Source: Spirochaetota bacterium (lineage in GTDB: Bacteria > Spirochaetota > Spirochaetia > Treponematales > Rectinemataceae). Taken from it: a DNA stretch of 64,000 nt. The stretch is from assembly GCA_029265615.1 (NCBI GenBank), contig JAJUIB010000001.1, positions 62,001-126,000 of the forward strand. The letters run 5' to 3'. Under the pieces are notes generated by a model. That model was not told the origin of the DNA and searched no databases. It worked only from the letters and a program-made list of their open reading frames with translations. The position numbers and the translations under genes are program-made. This document shows positions 1 through 9,340 of the stretch, piece by piece. Within the stretch, counting starts at the first letter, position 1. Each line of letters begins with the position of its first letter.

Positions 1-1
1 G

Positions 2-1846
2 CTCCGCGCCTGGGAGCCGCTCGTCTCGTTGCCTGGAGCCCCACCCGAACTCGCAAGTCGTGTTGAGTCGATCCGCGCCGTCCGCGGCCTGGGGCCGGGG
101 TATGCCGAGCCACGATATGTCGAGGTGGTCCGCTTCGAAGGGAAAACGGGAAGGGAGACGAGGTTTCTCCGCCCCGCGGCCCTTCTTCCCACGCGGGATG
201 GCGGCGTTCTTGTCGCCGCACATGGAAGCAATGAAATCGTCAAACTCGATCCGAATGGCGTTGTGGTCGAGCGCAATAGTGGCGGTCTTGCAGGCTTTGA
301 CCGCCCCTTCGGCCTTGCCGAGCTTCCCGATGGCACGCTTTTTGTTGCCGAGTTCAACGGTGATCGCGTAAGGCGAATTGGTGGTTCCGGCGGACTCACC
401 TTCGGTAGCAAGGGGAGGGGAGACGGACAGCTTCTCGGGCCGCAATACGCCGCCTGTGATGATGCCGGCTATCTCTATGTGAGCGATTACGGCAATGCGC
501 GTGTCGTAAAATTCGATCCCGACGGTACCTTTATCCTCGCATTCGGCGGCAAGACTCAAGGGTTTCCCGGTCTTGCAAGTCCCACAGGGATCGCTGTGGC
601 TGACGGCCTCGTCTATGTGGCGGATTCCTACAGGCGGGCCATTTATCGCTTTGACTCAAGTGGCAACTATCTTGGCGTCCTTGCCGAAGGGGAACTCCGC
701 TTTCCCGAGGGGCTTTCGCGCTGGGAGGGACGGCGCGCCCTGCTTGTCGCCGATACTGATCGCGTGCTCCTCCTCGATCTTGAGAACGAGGCGCTCACTG
801 AACTCTATCGGTCCCCCGACCGCAAGGCGCGCATCGTCGGCGCAAGCGCCGATCGGAATGGTAATCTCCTCATCTGCGACTTCGACGCCTCAACCGTTTC
901 CGTACTCTCCGAGCTACCGGGCATTGCCGCGGGCTACGATGTGGAGATCGAGCGTATCGATGCAGGCGCGTTTCCGCGCGTGGTCGTCGACCTGTCCGTG
1001 CGCGACCGGTCGGGCCGCCCCGTCGTGGGGCTCAAACAGGGTAACTTTCATCTTTCAGAGCGGGTGCGCCGCTCGACGCAAATCGACGAGGGTGGCAAGG
1101 TCGTTGTGCGCACCGAAGAATTCCTTGTGCCTGTCTCCGATCTTTCCCTCAGCGGGACGGGGACGAGCACCCGTGGATTTCGGGCGATTATTCTCGCCGA
1201 ACGATCGGCGGATATGCTTGCAAGCCGCGAACCGGCTCGCGGATTTGTTAGTGAACTTGCGCGGGCGCTCGCCGCAAGCGGCATTGAGCCCTACGAGCTT
1301 GGTCTTGTGAGCGCGGGTGCAATTCCCGCAGTGGAGTTACCGCTCAAGGAGGGGGCTCCCGACCTTGCCGCCTATCTTCGCGCTCTGACGACCGGTTCGC
1401 AGTCTGGCGGTCGTTTTGATCTAGGGCTTAAGCTTGCCGCGACAAGTCTCCTACCTGCGCAGGTGCGCGACGCGGTGATCTATGTCGGCGGCGGACGCAT
1501 CGACGAGGCTTCGTTTCAGGGAACGACCCTCTCCGAGCTTGCACGACTTCTTGAAGTGAATGGCATACGGTTCTATGCGGTGCTATTGGGAACCGACGCG
1601 CCTTCTTCAGTGATTTCTTATCTGGTCGAGCGGACGGGAGGCTCGGTCTATGCCGTCTCGCGCCCCCGCGGCCTTGGTGACTTTGTTGCGGAACTCGGTA
1701 GCGCGCCGAGTGGACGCTACCGTCTTGGCTTTGTATCTAAAGCTGACCCCGAATTCGGACAGGCCTATCTCTCGGTGGCGGCAGAAGCCTACCTATATAA
1801 GAAGAGCGGCCGCGATGAACTTGGATACTATGCACCGCTTCGGTAA
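2..1846 (+). CDS. NHL-repeat beta-propeller protein with C-terminal vWA-like region (5' truncated)
   Basis: The reading frame is open to the left edge of the window, and the first in-window start is only a TTG at 29, so the true N-terminus lies outside. Residues about 45-290 (counted from the TTG) carry NHL-type repeats, seen as recurring G-X-Y/L-YVSDYGNARVVKFD-like strands, which fold as a beta-propeller. Residues about 380-570 resemble a von Willebrand A fold (an AVIYVGGGRID strand and an IRFYAVLLG strand), but the usual DxSxS metal site reads LAERSAD, so metal binding is unlikely. Family knowledge: treponemal NHL proteins are usually exported and often start with TPR repeats; neither an N-terminal TPR nor a signal can be seen here. 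The function is unknown, probably protein binding in the periplasm. The next features are tRNA genes with their own promoter. Confidence 0.75.
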   Translation, partial: LRAWEPLVSLPGAPPELASRVESIRAVRGLGPGYAEPRYVEVVRFEGKTGRETRFLRPAALLPTRDGGVLVAAHGSNEIVKLDPNGVVVERNSGGLAGFDRPFGLAELPDGTLFVAEFNGDRVRRIGGSGGLTFGSKGRGDGQLLGPQYAACDDAGYLYVSDYGNARVVKFDPDGTFILAFGGKTQGFPGLASPTGIAVADGLVYVADSYRRAIYRFDSSGNYLGVLAEGELRFPEGLSRWEGRRALLVADTDRVLLLDLENEALTELYRSPDRKARIVGASADRNGNLLICDFDASTVSVLSELPGIAAGYDVEIERIDAGAFPRVVVDLSVRDRSGRPVVGLKQGNFHLSERVRRSTQIDEGGKVVVRTEEFLVPVSDLSLSGTGTSTRGFRAIILAERSADMLASREPARGFVSELARALAASGIEPYELGLVSAGAIPAVELPLKEGAPDLAAYLRALTTGSQSGGRFDLGLKLAATSLLPAQVRDAVIYVGGGRIDEASFQGTTLSELARLLEVNGIRFYAVLLGTDAPSSVISYLVERTGGSVYAVSRPRGLGDFVAELGSAPSGRYRLGFVSKADPEFGQAYLSVAAEAYLYKKSGRDELGYYAPLR

Positions 1847-1872
1847 AGTCCCGGAGAAACGCGAAAAATGTC

Positions 1873-1902
1873 TTGACCAACTCAGGCATATTTCGCTATA
1901 GT
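1873..1902 (+). promoter_or_regulatory. Sigma-70 type promoter for the tRNA-Thr/tRNA-Tyr transcript
   Basis: A TTGACC -35 box (1873-1878) and a TATAGT -10 box (1897-1902) are separated by 18 bases. The predicted start, about 1909, is some 10 bases before the tRNA-Thr 5' end. No stringent-response discriminator was tested. Confidence 0.7.
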
Positions 1903-1918
1903 GCCTCCTGTCAGGAAC

Positions 1919-1991
1919 GCCGCTGTAGCTCAGTCGGTAGAGCGCGTGACTTGTAATCTCGAGGTCCCCGGTTCGATTCCGGGCGGCGGCT
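1919..1991 (+). tRNA. tRNA-Thr (anticodon TGT)
   Basis: A 73-base cloverleaf. The 7-bp acceptor stem pairs 1919-1925 with 1984-1990, the T arm is cccgg-ttcgatt-ccggg, and the anticodon loop cttgtaa places TGT at 1952-1954. The anticodon stem contains one T-T mismatch in its middle pair. The 3' CCA is not encoded, so it would be added after transcription. Confidence 0.95.
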
Positions 1992-2027
1992 CGAGCCGAT
2001 CGAGCATTGGTGGTGTGACGGCCCCAT

Positions 2028-2110
2028 GGAGAGATTCCCGAGTGGTCAAAGGGGGCAGACTGTAAATCTGTTGGCTTACGCCTTCGAAGGTTCAAATCCT
2101 TCTCTCTCCA
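2028..2110 (+). tRNA. tRNA-Tyr (anticodon GTA)
   Basis: An 83-base class II tRNA with a long variable arm. The acceptor stem GGAGAGA (2028-2034) pairs with TCTCTCC (2103-2109) and the discriminator is A. The anticodon loop is ctGTAaa. CCA is not encoded. It lies 36 bases after tRNA-Thr and shares its promoter and terminator. Confidence 0.95.
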
Positions 2111-2145
2111 AAAAGTCCCTCTCGTTTCGGGAGGGACTTTTCTTT
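2111..2145 (+). terminator. Rho-independent terminator of the tRNA operon
   Basis: A perfect 11-bp stem, AAAAGTCCCTC (2111-2121) with GAGGGACTTTT (2131-2141), has a 9-base loop and runs into a T-rich tract. It follows tRNA-Tyr immediately. Confidence 0.85.
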
Positions 2146-2161
2146 ATAGCGAGGAGCTTCC

Positions 2162-2656
2162 GTGGCGGAACCCTTTTATGCGGCGGGCCTGCGCTTTTCA
2201 TGCGCGCGCTGCTCGGCCTGTTGTCGGGGCGGCCCCGGCTATGTGTTTCTCTCAAAAGACGATCTACACCGCCTTCTTGTTCGCTTCGCGCTTGATTTTC
2301 CTACCTTTTTTGCAAAATATTGTACCCTGGTTGATACGGGAGCCGGCTATGCGCTCAGCCTTAAGGAGAAGGCGAATTACGACTGCATTTTCTGGGAGAA
2401 ATGCGGTTGCGTGATCTATGATGATCGTCCCGTGCAATGCGCGACATTCCCGTTTTGGTCTTCGATTCTTGCATCTGAAGGCGATTGGCTCGACGCGGGA
2501 CGCGACTGCCCCGGCATCGGCAGCGGCAAGCTCCATTCCCGCAGTCATATCGAGGAGTGCCTCTACGCAAGGCGCTCGGCGGGCACTATACTCCTCAGCG
2601 CGGAGGAGGCGGCCCATCCGGAGGTCATCGATGCGGCTACGCTTTTGGGGCGTTAG
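2162..2656 (+). CDS. YkgJ-family cysteine-cluster protein
   Basis: 164 residues starting at GTG 2162, with a GAGGAG ribosome-binding site at 2151-2156. The N-terminal CARCSACCRG motif, followed by CIFWEKCGCVIYDDRPVQC and a later DCPG, is the pattern of the YkgJ/UPF0153 family (CxxCxxCC plus RPxxC). This family is thought to bind zinc or an Fe-S cluster, and its substrate is unknown. The protein is cytosolic, with no signal peptide or membrane segment. Its end overlaps the next gene, a metallo-hydrolase, by 26 bases, so the two are translated from one message. No specific function can be given. Confidence 0.85.
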   Translation: MAEPFYAAGLRFSCARCSACCRGGPGYVFLSKDDLHRLLVRFALDFPTFFAKYCTLVDTGAGYALSLKEKANYDCIFWEKCGCVIYDDRPVQCATFPFWSSILASEGDWLDAGRDCPGIGSGKLHSRSHIEECLYARRSAGTILLSAEEAAHPEVIDAATLLGR

Positions 2657-3578
2657 GGGGTCCGTGCCGAGTCCCCTCGCGCCGGCCCGGTTGCGCAGCA
2701 AGATATCCTCGGTGGTGGAGCGCATCGGCCCTGCTGATATCGCAAGCCAGGATGCGCGCGAGCGGTTTCTTGCCGGCCTCCCCGAAGAACTTTTCTCGAC
2801 CGTGGGCGGCAATACGCCCTGCGTTGAGCTATGCACCGACGAGCCCGTTCGCATCATCTTCGATGCGGGCACGGGCATTCGCGAGCTTGGCGCGGAGATC
2901 GTGGCCGCAAAGCGCCCTGCCGACTGTCACCTCTTCTTTTCCCATTTCCACTGGGATCACATTCAAGGATTACCTTTTTTTGCTCCGGCCTATGATCCCG
3001 ACTGCTCGCTTCATTTTTACAGTCCCGACCCCCAGTTCCGCTCCTATCTCGAAGGACAGATGCGCGCACCCTATTTTCCGATCACCATGGACGCGATGCC
3101 GGCCCGCAAGGAGTTCGTTGTGCTGGGTGATGAGCCGCTTGGTGTAGGGGGAGTGGAAGTGCGGTACCGCCGTGTCACGCATCCGGGGGGCTGCTACAGC
3201 TACCGCGTCGAGGAAAAGGGGCTTAAAGTCATCTACGCCACTGATACGGAGCTCGCCGAGGCTGATTTTCTCAAAAGCGCTGACAACGCGGCGTTTTACG
3301 CCGGCGCCGACCTTCTTGTGATCGATACGCAGTACACGCTCGGCGAGGCCATCGAAAAGTACAACTGGGGGCACTCATCGTTCAGCCTCGCTGCGGATTT
3401 TGCAGCAAGCTGGGGCATCAAACGGCTCGTGCTCTTCCACCACGACCCCTCGTACACGGACCGCAAAATTCACGGCAATCTTAAGAATGCGGCCTGGTAT
3501 CTTGATCACCTCGAGACGCGTGGTGTTGAGGTGATTCTCGCTCGCGAAGGGCTCGAGCTCGAGGTGGAGCGTGGATAG
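2631..3578 (+). CDS. Metallo-beta-lactamase-fold hydrolase
   Basis: 315 residues. I start it at ATG 2631 because the protein from there opens with MRLRFWGVRGSVPSP, the standard first strand of this family; further upstream the frame is only a shadow of the YkgJ gene. The metal ligands are visible: the HFHWDH motif near residue 103, a later histidine in THPGG, the aspartate in YATDTE, and a final histidine in LFHHDP. This set indicates a two-zinc phosphodiesterase-like enzyme of the COG1235/PhnP kind. The substrate cannot be read from the sequence; cyclic nucleotides or phosphonate-derived cyclic phosphates are possibilities. It overlaps both neighbours in one operon with mltG and dnaG. Confidence 0.85.
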   Translation: MRLRFWGVRGSVPSPLAPARLRSKISSVVERIGPADIASQDARERFLAGLPEELFSTVGGNTPCVELCTDEPVRIIFDAGTGIRELGAEIVAAKRPADCHLFFSHFHWDHIQGLPFFAPAYDPDCSLHFYSPDPQFRSYLEGQMRAPYFPITMDAMPARKEFVVLGDEPLGVGGVEVRYRRVTHPGGCYSYRVEEKGLKVIYATDTELAEADFLKSADNAAFYAGADLLVIDTQYTLGEAIEKYNWGHSSFSLAADFAASWGIKRLVLFHHDPSYTDRKIHGNLKNAAWYLDHLETRGVEVILAREGLELEVERG

Positions 3579-3855
3579 CTTTAGCACTGAGATTGACCTT
3601 CGCGGAGCGCTTGCACTGTTTCTGCTGCTCGATCTGCGAAGGTCGGCTCTGCCCGATCGCCGGCGCTCCGAACGCGAAGCGCTTGTGGGCGAGGCGCCTG
3701 AACTCGATGCATTGGAAGCCGAACTCCGCGCCTTCCTCTATGAACGGCTCTCGATAGACGAGATGGAGGATCCCGAGGCGCTGTATGTCGCCCTCGCGCA
3801 TCGCGCCGCTCTACCGGGTGGCCGGCTCCTCGGGGAGCGAAAGGTGGTTTCATGA
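3571..3855 (+). CDS. Small conserved-context protein before mltG, function unknown
   Basis: 94 residues starting at GTG 3571, overlapping the previous gene by 8 bases and mltG by 4 (ATGA). The sequence is leucine-, glutamate- and arginine-rich, with predicted helices and acidic patches (ELDALEAELRAFLYERLSIDEMED), and has no cysteines or membrane segment. I do not recognise a family. Tight overlaps on both sides and codon use like its neighbours argue that it is real. It is probably cytosolic. A scaffold or regulator tied to MltG or DnaG is only a guess from position. Confidence 0.7.
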   Translation: MDSFSTEIDLRGALALFLLLDLRRSALPDRRRSEREALVGEAPELDALEAELRAFLYERLSIDEMEDPEALYVALAHRAALPGGRLLGERKVVS

Positions 3856-4910
3856 GCTCTCGTGCGCGTCGTGGTGGAGTGGAGCTCGCCATAGTGGCGC
3901 CCGCCATCCTCATCGCTCTTTTAGCTCTTTGCATAGGGGCTGCGCTTGTAGCTCTCGCCGTGCTTTCGCGTCCGCCAGCCTCGATCCCTGAAGCGGGCAT
4001 ATTATTTACTGTGCGGTCGGGTGAAAGCGCGAGCGAGGTCGCGCTCCGTCTCGAGCGCGAGGGGCTCATCCGTTCCCGCTTTGTCTTTCGCGCCTTTGCG
4101 CGGCTTTTCGGTGCTGAGGGGGGCCTCAAGGCTGGCGTGTATCTTATAAAACCCGGCACCGACGCCCGCGCGGTGCTTACCCTGCTCGTTTCCGGCAAGC
4201 AAGCGCTCGCCCGTGTCACCGTGCCCGAGGGGGCAAGCCTTTCCCGCGTCGCATCGATCCTCGAGGATGCAGGCGTTGTAAAAGCCGAGGAATTTCTTGC
4301 CGCATCGCGCGACCTTGCACTTTTGTCCGAACTCAAAATTCCGTCTTTGTCCCTTGAAGGCTACCTTTTCCCCGACACATATTTTCTCCCTCGTGGCTAC
4401 TCCGCCTCTGATGTGGCACGGACTATGCTTAAAACGTTTCGCGCCCGGATCGCGGACATTCCCGAGGCTGCCTCCCTTTCCGCCACAGAGCTCCATGCCA
4501 AGGTCACTCTCGCATCCATCGTGGAACGGGAATACCGTATTGCCGACGAGGCCCCCCTCATGGCGAGCGTGTTTTACAACCGGCTTAAGATCGGCATGGC
4601 TCTCCAGTCCTGCGCCACCGTCGTCTATGTAATCACTGAAAAACTGGGTAAGCCTCATCCCGAACGGCTGTTCGATCGCGACATCGCCATTCCCGACCCC
4701 TACAACACCTACCTCAACCGTGGCCTTCCGCCGGGGCCCATCGCCAATCCGGGAATCACCGCTCTCCGCGCCGCGCTGCGGCCTGCGACGACCAAGTACC
4801 TCTATTTTCGCCTCGTCGATGAGGCGAAAGGGCGCCACCATTTTTCAGAAACCCTCGAGGAGCACATCGGTGCGGGAGCGCTCCTCGTCAAACGGGTCGG
4901 GGGGAAATGA
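3852..4910 (+). CDS. mltG: Endolytic murein transglycosylase MltG (YceG family)
   Basis: 352 residues, close to the usual 340. One N-terminal membrane helix (about residues 12-35) anchors the protein, with the catalytic part outside. A LysM-like region (about 45-115, FTVRSGESASEVALRL) precedes the YceG domain, in which ASIVERE (about 221-227) holds the catalytic glutamate and YNTYLNRGLPPGPIANPG near 285 is the conserved C-terminal motif. The enzyme cleaves nascent glycan strands and sets their length. Its stop overlaps the dnaG start by 4 bases (ATGA). Residue numbers are estimated from codon positions. Confidence 0.93.
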   Translation: MSSRARRGGVELAIVAPAILIALLALCIGAALVALAVLSRPPASIPEAGILFTVRSGESASEVALRLEREGLIRSRFVFRAFARLFGAEGGLKAGVYLIKPGTDARAVLTLLVSGKQALARVTVPEGASLSRVASILEDAGVVKAEEFLAASRDLALLSELKIPSLSLEGYLFPDTYFLPRGYSASDVARTMLKTFRARIADIPEAASLSATELHAKVTLASIVEREYRIADEAPLMASVFYNRLKIGMALQSCATVVYVITEKLGKPHPERLFDRDIAIPDPYNTYLNRGLPPGPIANPGITALRAALRPATTKYLYFRLVDEAKGRHHFSETLEEHIGAGALLVKRVGGK

Positions 4911-6694
4911 ACCGTATTCCGGAGGCGACGGTCCGTGCCATACTTGAGCGGACCGACATTGTTGCCGTGATCGGCGAATTTGTTCGCCTCGAAAAGCGGG
5001 GCGGCAGGTGGCTTGGCCTTTGCCCGTTCCACGCGGAAAAGACCCCATCCTTCAACGTTGATCGTGACAAGGGTTTTTTCTACTGTTTTGGGTGCCGCAA
5101 GGGCGGTGATGTCGTCACCTTTCTCCGCGAGCATGAAAAGCTCACGTATCGCGAGGCACTTGAAGAACTTGCGCGGCGCGCGGGCGTCCCCCTTGAAGAA
5201 GAAACGGGTCCTTCGAGTGAAGATCAGGAGCGGCGGAGTCTTCTTGAACTCAACGAGCGGCTTGCGGGGACCTTTCATCACTTTCTTACCGTGCGGCCCG
5301 AGGGCGAGCATGCCCGGGCGACCCTTCGGCGCCGTGCGATACCTGACGGCATCCGCGATAGCTTTCGGCTCGGCTATGCGCCTGCCGATCGTCGCTGGCT
5401 CCATGGCTTTCTCCGTAGTAAGGGCTATTCTACCGAGTTTCTTGCACGCTCAGGGTTGTTTGCGCAAAATCACCCGGAGTTCCCCTTGTTTGCGGACCGC
5501 CTCATGTTTCCCCTCGCACGGGCTCGTGGCGAAATCATCGCCTTTGGCGGCCGCCTGCTTGCGGGTGAGGGGCCCAAGTACATAAACAGCCCCGACACGC
5601 CGCTCTTCCACAAGCAGGACAACCTTTTCGCTCTCGACAAAGCCTTGCCTGCAATCAAAAAGGAAGGGCTTGCCTTGCTCTGCGAAGGGTATATGGATGC
5701 GCTGTCCTTTCACGCCGCGGGACTATGTCATGCCGTCGCACCGCTTGGCACCGCGTTCACTGAACGCCAGGCCCGCCTTCTCAGGCGCTGGGCTGATCGG
5801 GTCGTTCTGGCCTTTGATGCCGACCCTGCGGGACAGAAGGCGGCAGAAAAAGCGGTGGTGATTGCCGTTGCCGCCGGTCTTGAGACCGAAGTCGTCGTTC
5901 TCCCCGGCGGCAAGGACGCCTCGGAAATTCTCGAAAAAGAGGGGGCCGAGTCGTTGCAAAAGGTACGGGATTTGACTATAAATGGAGGCGAATTTCTCGT
6001 ACGCCGTGCGAGAGAGCTTTTCGACATCGGCAGTGTGGAGGGCAAGGCGAAGGCGGCGGCGTTTTTGTTTCCCTACGTCGACGCCCTGGATTCCGAGGTA
6101 AAACGGGACGCATTTTTCCAAATTTTGTCCCGAGATTTAAAGGCCGATCCCCGTTCTTTGCGTGCCGACTACGAAGATGCCAAAAGGGGGCTTTCTCCCC
6201 GCAGGTCCGCCGTCGCTCCTGTTGTCGCGGGTCAGGCGGTGTCCGTAGCCCGAACCCCTGATGTGCTCTTCATGGCCGCCGTCGCCACGAACGCCGGGTT
6301 GTATGGACGCGTGCGGAGCCTCCTTTCCCTGGAGGATCTTGACGATCCCCGCGCCCGCGACCTTTATATCGCGCTCGAGGAATGCTACAGGGCCGAAGCA
6401 TCCGGCATCGAGGCCGTGCTTGGGCGCGTAACCGAAGAGGCGCTCCGGGCCTTTGTGCTCGAGCGCGCCGCCTCAGGCGAATTTTCGGAGAATCCCGAGC
6501 GCTTCATCGAAGATGGCCTCGCGCGCATTCGCAGGCGGAGTCTCGAGCGCCGTCGCACAAAGGTGGTGGAGCGAATGGCCATGGCCGAGGAATCCGATGC
6601 CGAAGACGCTTCGCTCAACGATCTTTTGTACGAGAAGATGTACCTGGACGCCGAATTGGCGAAAATGAAGGGTGAGCGGGATGAACGACCTTGA
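4907..6694 (+). CDS. dnaG: DNA primase
   Basis: 595 residues. The N-terminal CHC2 zinc finger has ligands C39, H42, C60 and C63 (CPFH and CFGC). The Toprim core shows [16 protein letters not shown] and [11 protein letters not shown], the acidic metal-binding residues of primer synthesis. The C-terminal part is helical and divergent, as expected for the helicase-binding domain. It makes RNA primers at the replication fork with DnaB. It sits between mltG (4-base overlap) and rpoD, whose start lies inside its last codons; this dnaG-rpoD pair is the classic macromolecular-synthesis arrangement, without rpsU here. Confidence 0.97.
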   Translation: MNRIPEATVRAILERTDIVAVIGEFVRLEKRGGRWLGLCPFHAEKTPSFNVDRDKGFFYCFGCRKGGDVVTFLREHEKLTYREALEELARRAGVPLEEETGPSSEDQERRSLLELNERLAGTFHHFLTVRPEGEHARATLRRRAIPDGIRDSFRLGYAPADRRWLHGFLRSKGYSTEFLARSGLFAQNHPEFPLFADRLMFPLARARGEIIAFGGRLLAGEGPKYINSPDTPLFHKQDNLFALDKALPAIKKEGLALLCEGYMDALSFHAAGLCHAVAPLGTAFTERQARLLRRWADRVVLAFDADPAGQKAAEKAVVIAVAAGLETEVVVLPGGKDASEILEKEGAESLQKVRDLTINGGEFLVRRARELFDIGSVEGKAKAAAFLFPYVDALDSEVKRDAFFQILSRDLKADPRSLRADYEDAKRGLSPRRSAVAPVVAGQAVSVARTPDVLFMAAVATNAGLYGRVRSLLSLEDLDDPRARDLYIALEECYRAEASGIEAVLGRVTEEALRAFVLERAASGEFSENPERFIEDGLARIRRRSLERRRTKVVERMAMAEESDAEDASLNDLLYEKMYLDAELAKMKGERDERP

Positions 6695-8405
6695 ACTCGA
6701 TCCGGCGATAGCGAAGCTCCTCGAATACGCGAAAGCGAAAAAGTCGATAAGCTTCGACGAGCTCTCCGATTTCCTTCCGGAACATGTTCTCAACTCGGAG
6801 AAAATCGATGGGATTCTTGCTCTTCTCGAAAGCCACAACATCCAGCTTGAGGAAGAAGACATCCAGATCGAGGACGAGGGACCGGTCAAGGAGGAGGTCG
6901 AGAAAAAGCGCCTTGTCTATAATGATAAGGAATCTTCGGTTGACGACCCTATCCGCCTGTACCTTCGCGAAATAGGCAAGGAGAATCTGCTTACCGCCGA
7001 GCAAGAAGTCGAACTCTCCAAGCAGATGGAAGAGGGCGAGAACATCATCAAGGGCATCATCAAGCGCTCCGGTGTTCTCGTCTCGGAGTTTCACGCCATC
7101 GCGGTAAAGGCTACGCGCCGTGAAGCCAAGGATTCATCGCTTCAACGCAAGGAAAACACCGAAAAGATCGCCGAGCGGCGCCGCCTCAATCAATTTTACC
7201 GCGATGTGATTCGCGATTCCTTCGGCGATCTTAAGGATTACGTCGAGCAGAAGCGCAAGATTGTCGCCCGCGGTGGCGACCCGCTTGAAGATAGGGAACT
7301 CTCCGCAAAGCGCGAGGCGCTTCTTGTCCGCCTCAAGGAGGCGGAGATTCATCCTGAAGAGATCAACACATTTTCAGAAAAATTCATCAATGCGGCCAAG
7401 AAGATCAGAAAGTACCGCAAGGAACAGGAACGGCTTGAACGCATACTGCAAATATCGAACATGCGGGAGCTCCGCGTCCTGGGGCGAAATCTTACCGTTA
7501 AGGAAAAACGGGAAACAATCGAGGAGACACTGGGCCTTTCCTCCGACGAAATAAAGGAAAAGATCCGCCAGATCCAGGTCACCGAGAAAAAACTCAAGGA
7601 GCTTGAGCTCGCCTTCGAATCAAGCGCCGACGAGATCATCGCGATGGCCAAGGAAATCAACCGTGGTCGTATCATGATGAAGAATGCGAAGGACCGCCTC
7701 ATCAAGGCAAACCTTCGCCTCGTTGTCTCCATCGCCAAGAAGTATACGAACCGCGGCCTGCACTTTTTCGACCTCGTCCAGGAGGGGAACATCGGCCTCA
7801 TCAAGGCCGTCGAGAAATTCGAGTACCGCAAGGGATACAAATTTTCGACCTATGCGACCTGGTGGATCCGCCAGGCGATCACCCGGTCGATCTCTGATCA
7901 GGCGCGGACGATCCGCGTCCCGGTGCACATGATCGAGCAGATCAACAAGGTCGTTCGCGAGTCGCGCCAGCTTATGCAGAAGCTCGGCCGTGAACCGACA
8001 GACGAAGAGGTCGCCGAGCAGCTTGGATGGCCGGTGTCGCGCGTTAAGAGCGTCAAAAATGTCGCCCGCGAGCCGATCTCCCTTGAAACGCCGATTGGCG
8101 AAGACGAGGATTCCCTCCTTGGGGATTTTATCGAGGACAAGGAGGTCGAAAACCCCTCTGTCCAGACCGACTATAAGCTCCTCCAAGAGCAGATACGCGC
8201 GGTCCTCTCGACTCTGCCGCCACGAGAGCAGGAAGTCTTGCGGATGCGCTTCGGCCTTGACGATGGCTATTCGCTCACCCTTGAGGAAGTCGGCCTTTAT
8301 TTCAACGTCACGCGCGAGCGTATCCGCCAGATCGAGGCGAAGGCGCTCAAAAAGCTCCGTCATTTCAAACGGAGCCAGAAGCTCCGCGATTACATGGACC
8401 ACTAG
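6681..8405 (+). CDS. rpoD: Primary RNA polymerase sigma factor (sigma-70/RpoD)
   Basis: 574 residues from ATG 6681, chosen over the GTG at 6672 because AAGGG lies 8 bases before it. An N-terminal region 1.1-like segment is followed by region 1.2 ([21 protein letters not shown]), a charged non-conserved region of about 200 residues, region 2 ([42 protein letters not shown]), region 3 ([13 protein letters not shown]) and region 4 ([18 protein letters not shown]). These identify the housekeeping sigma factor that recognises TTGACA/TATAAT promoters. The start overlaps the end of dnaG by 14 bases. Confidence 0.97.
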   Translation: MNDLELDPAIAKLLEYAKAKKSISFDELSDFLPEHVLNSEKIDGILALLESHNIQLEEEDIQIEDEGPVKEEVEKKRLVYNDKESSVDDPIRLYLREIGKENLLTAEQEVELSKQMEEGENIIKGIIKRSGVLVSEFHAIAVKATRREAKDSSLQRKENTEKIAERRRLNQFYRDVIRDSFGDLKDYVEQKRKIVARGGDPLEDRELSAKREALLVRLKEAEIHPEEINTFSEKFINAAKKIRKYRKEQERLERILQISNMRELRVLGRNLTVKEKRETIEETLGLSSDEIKEKIRQIQVTEKKLKELELAFESSADEIIAMAKEINRGRIMMKNAKDRLIKANLRLVVSIAKKYTNRGLHFFDLVQEGNIGLIKAVEKFEYRKGYKFSTYATWWIRQAITRSISDQARTIRVPVHMIEQINKVVRESRQLMQKLGREPTDEEVAEQLGWPVSRVKSVKNVAREPISLETPIGEDEDSLLGDFIEDKEVENPSVQTDYKLLQEQIRAVLSTLPPREQEVLRMRFGLDDGYSLTLEEVGLYFNVTRERIRQIEAKALKKLRHFKRSQKLRDYMDH

Positions 8406-8456
8406 ATCCCGCCGCCCGCGGGTCGAACCGTCAATACTGCCGATGCGAGGTGCCCT

Positions 8457-9320
8457 ATGCTGATGGAAGAAGTCTTTGACCGTCTCCGCGAGTTCCAGGA
8501 GATACTCACCAAGCGGGTCGAAATCGAGCGTGAGGTCGAGGACCTACCGAAGGCGCTCGCCGTGCAGGAGGAGGTGCTCTCCCGGGTCAAAAAGTCCTAT
8601 GTCGAGCGCCGTGAGGAGTTTGAGGCCGCCGAGTCGCGGGTCAAGGAGCTTCGAGGCCAGCTTGCCGAAGCCGAAGGCGCCCGCGAGGCCGCCGAAAAAC
8701 AGATGGATGTTATCTCCACACAGCGCGAATACGAAGCGCTCAACAAGGAGATCCGCGACGCGACCGATCGCGAGCATCAGCTTCGCAAGGACCTTCAGCG
8801 GGAGGAGCGTGTTCTCGCCGATGTTGAGGAGCTCCTTCGCAAAGATGAATCCATGATCAAGCTCCAGGAATCGGATATCGCCGACAAGTCCGCCCGCGTG
8901 AGCGCCGAACGGGACGCGAAGCTCGCCGAGATTGCGCGGCTTCGGGCCGAAGAGGAACGCGCGTCGGCTGGCATCGAAAAGGAAGTGCTCTTCAAATTCG
9001 AGCGCATCATCCGGTCGAAACAGGGCCTTGGCATCGTGCCGGTCAAGGGCTATGTATGCACGGGTTGCCACATGATCCTTCCTGCGCAGTTTGTCAACGA
9101 GGTGCGCTCGGGCAACCGCATCATATTTTGCCCCTATTGCTCCCGCGTGCTGTTCTACGAGGAGGCTGAAGAGTCTGCTGGCGACCAGCTCTACGTCGAC
9201 ATCGAGTCGGGCTCGCTCGCCGATCTTTCAGACTATGCCGAAGAGGACGAAGAGGAAGGCGAAGACGAGGGCTATGACGAAGGGGACAAAGACTCCTCGA
9301 TGGATGATTCGGACGACTGA
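8457..9320 (+). CDS. Coiled-coil protein with C4 zinc ribbon and acidic tail
   Basis: 287 residues. Residues about 1-185 form one long charged coiled coil. About 200-228 form a zinc ribbon with two CxxC knuckles (CTGCHMIL and CPYCSRVLFY). The last 50 residues are almost wholly acidic (repeated EEDEEE-like stretches). This matches the DUF164/zf-RING_7 (CT398-like) family, found beside rpoD in several phyla; a chlamydial member has been linked to sigma-54 and flagellar-type components. The precise role here is unknown. It lies 51 bases after rpoD and just before RNase P RNA. Two start codons are possible, at 8457 and 8463. Confidence 0.85.
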   Translation: MLMEEVFDRLREFQEILTKRVEIEREVEDLPKALAVQEEVLSRVKKSYVERREEFEAAESRVKELRGQLAEAEGAREAAEKQMDVISTQREYEALNKEIRDATDREHQLRKDLQREERVLADVEELLRKDESMIKLQESDIADKSARVSAERDAKLAEIARLRAEEERASAGIEKEVLFKFERIIRSKQGLGIVPVKGYVCTGCHMILPAQFVNEVRSGNRIIFCPYCSRVLFYEEAEESAGDQLYVDIESGSLADLSDYAEEDEEEGEDEGYDEGDKDSSMDDSDD

Positions 9321-9340
9321 TTTTTTAGTAGTGGTTTCAT

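Noticed and set aside
6672-6680. GTG 6672 as the start of rpoD
   Set aside because: It would add only MSG and has a poorer ribosome-binding site than ATG 6681; kept as an alternative.
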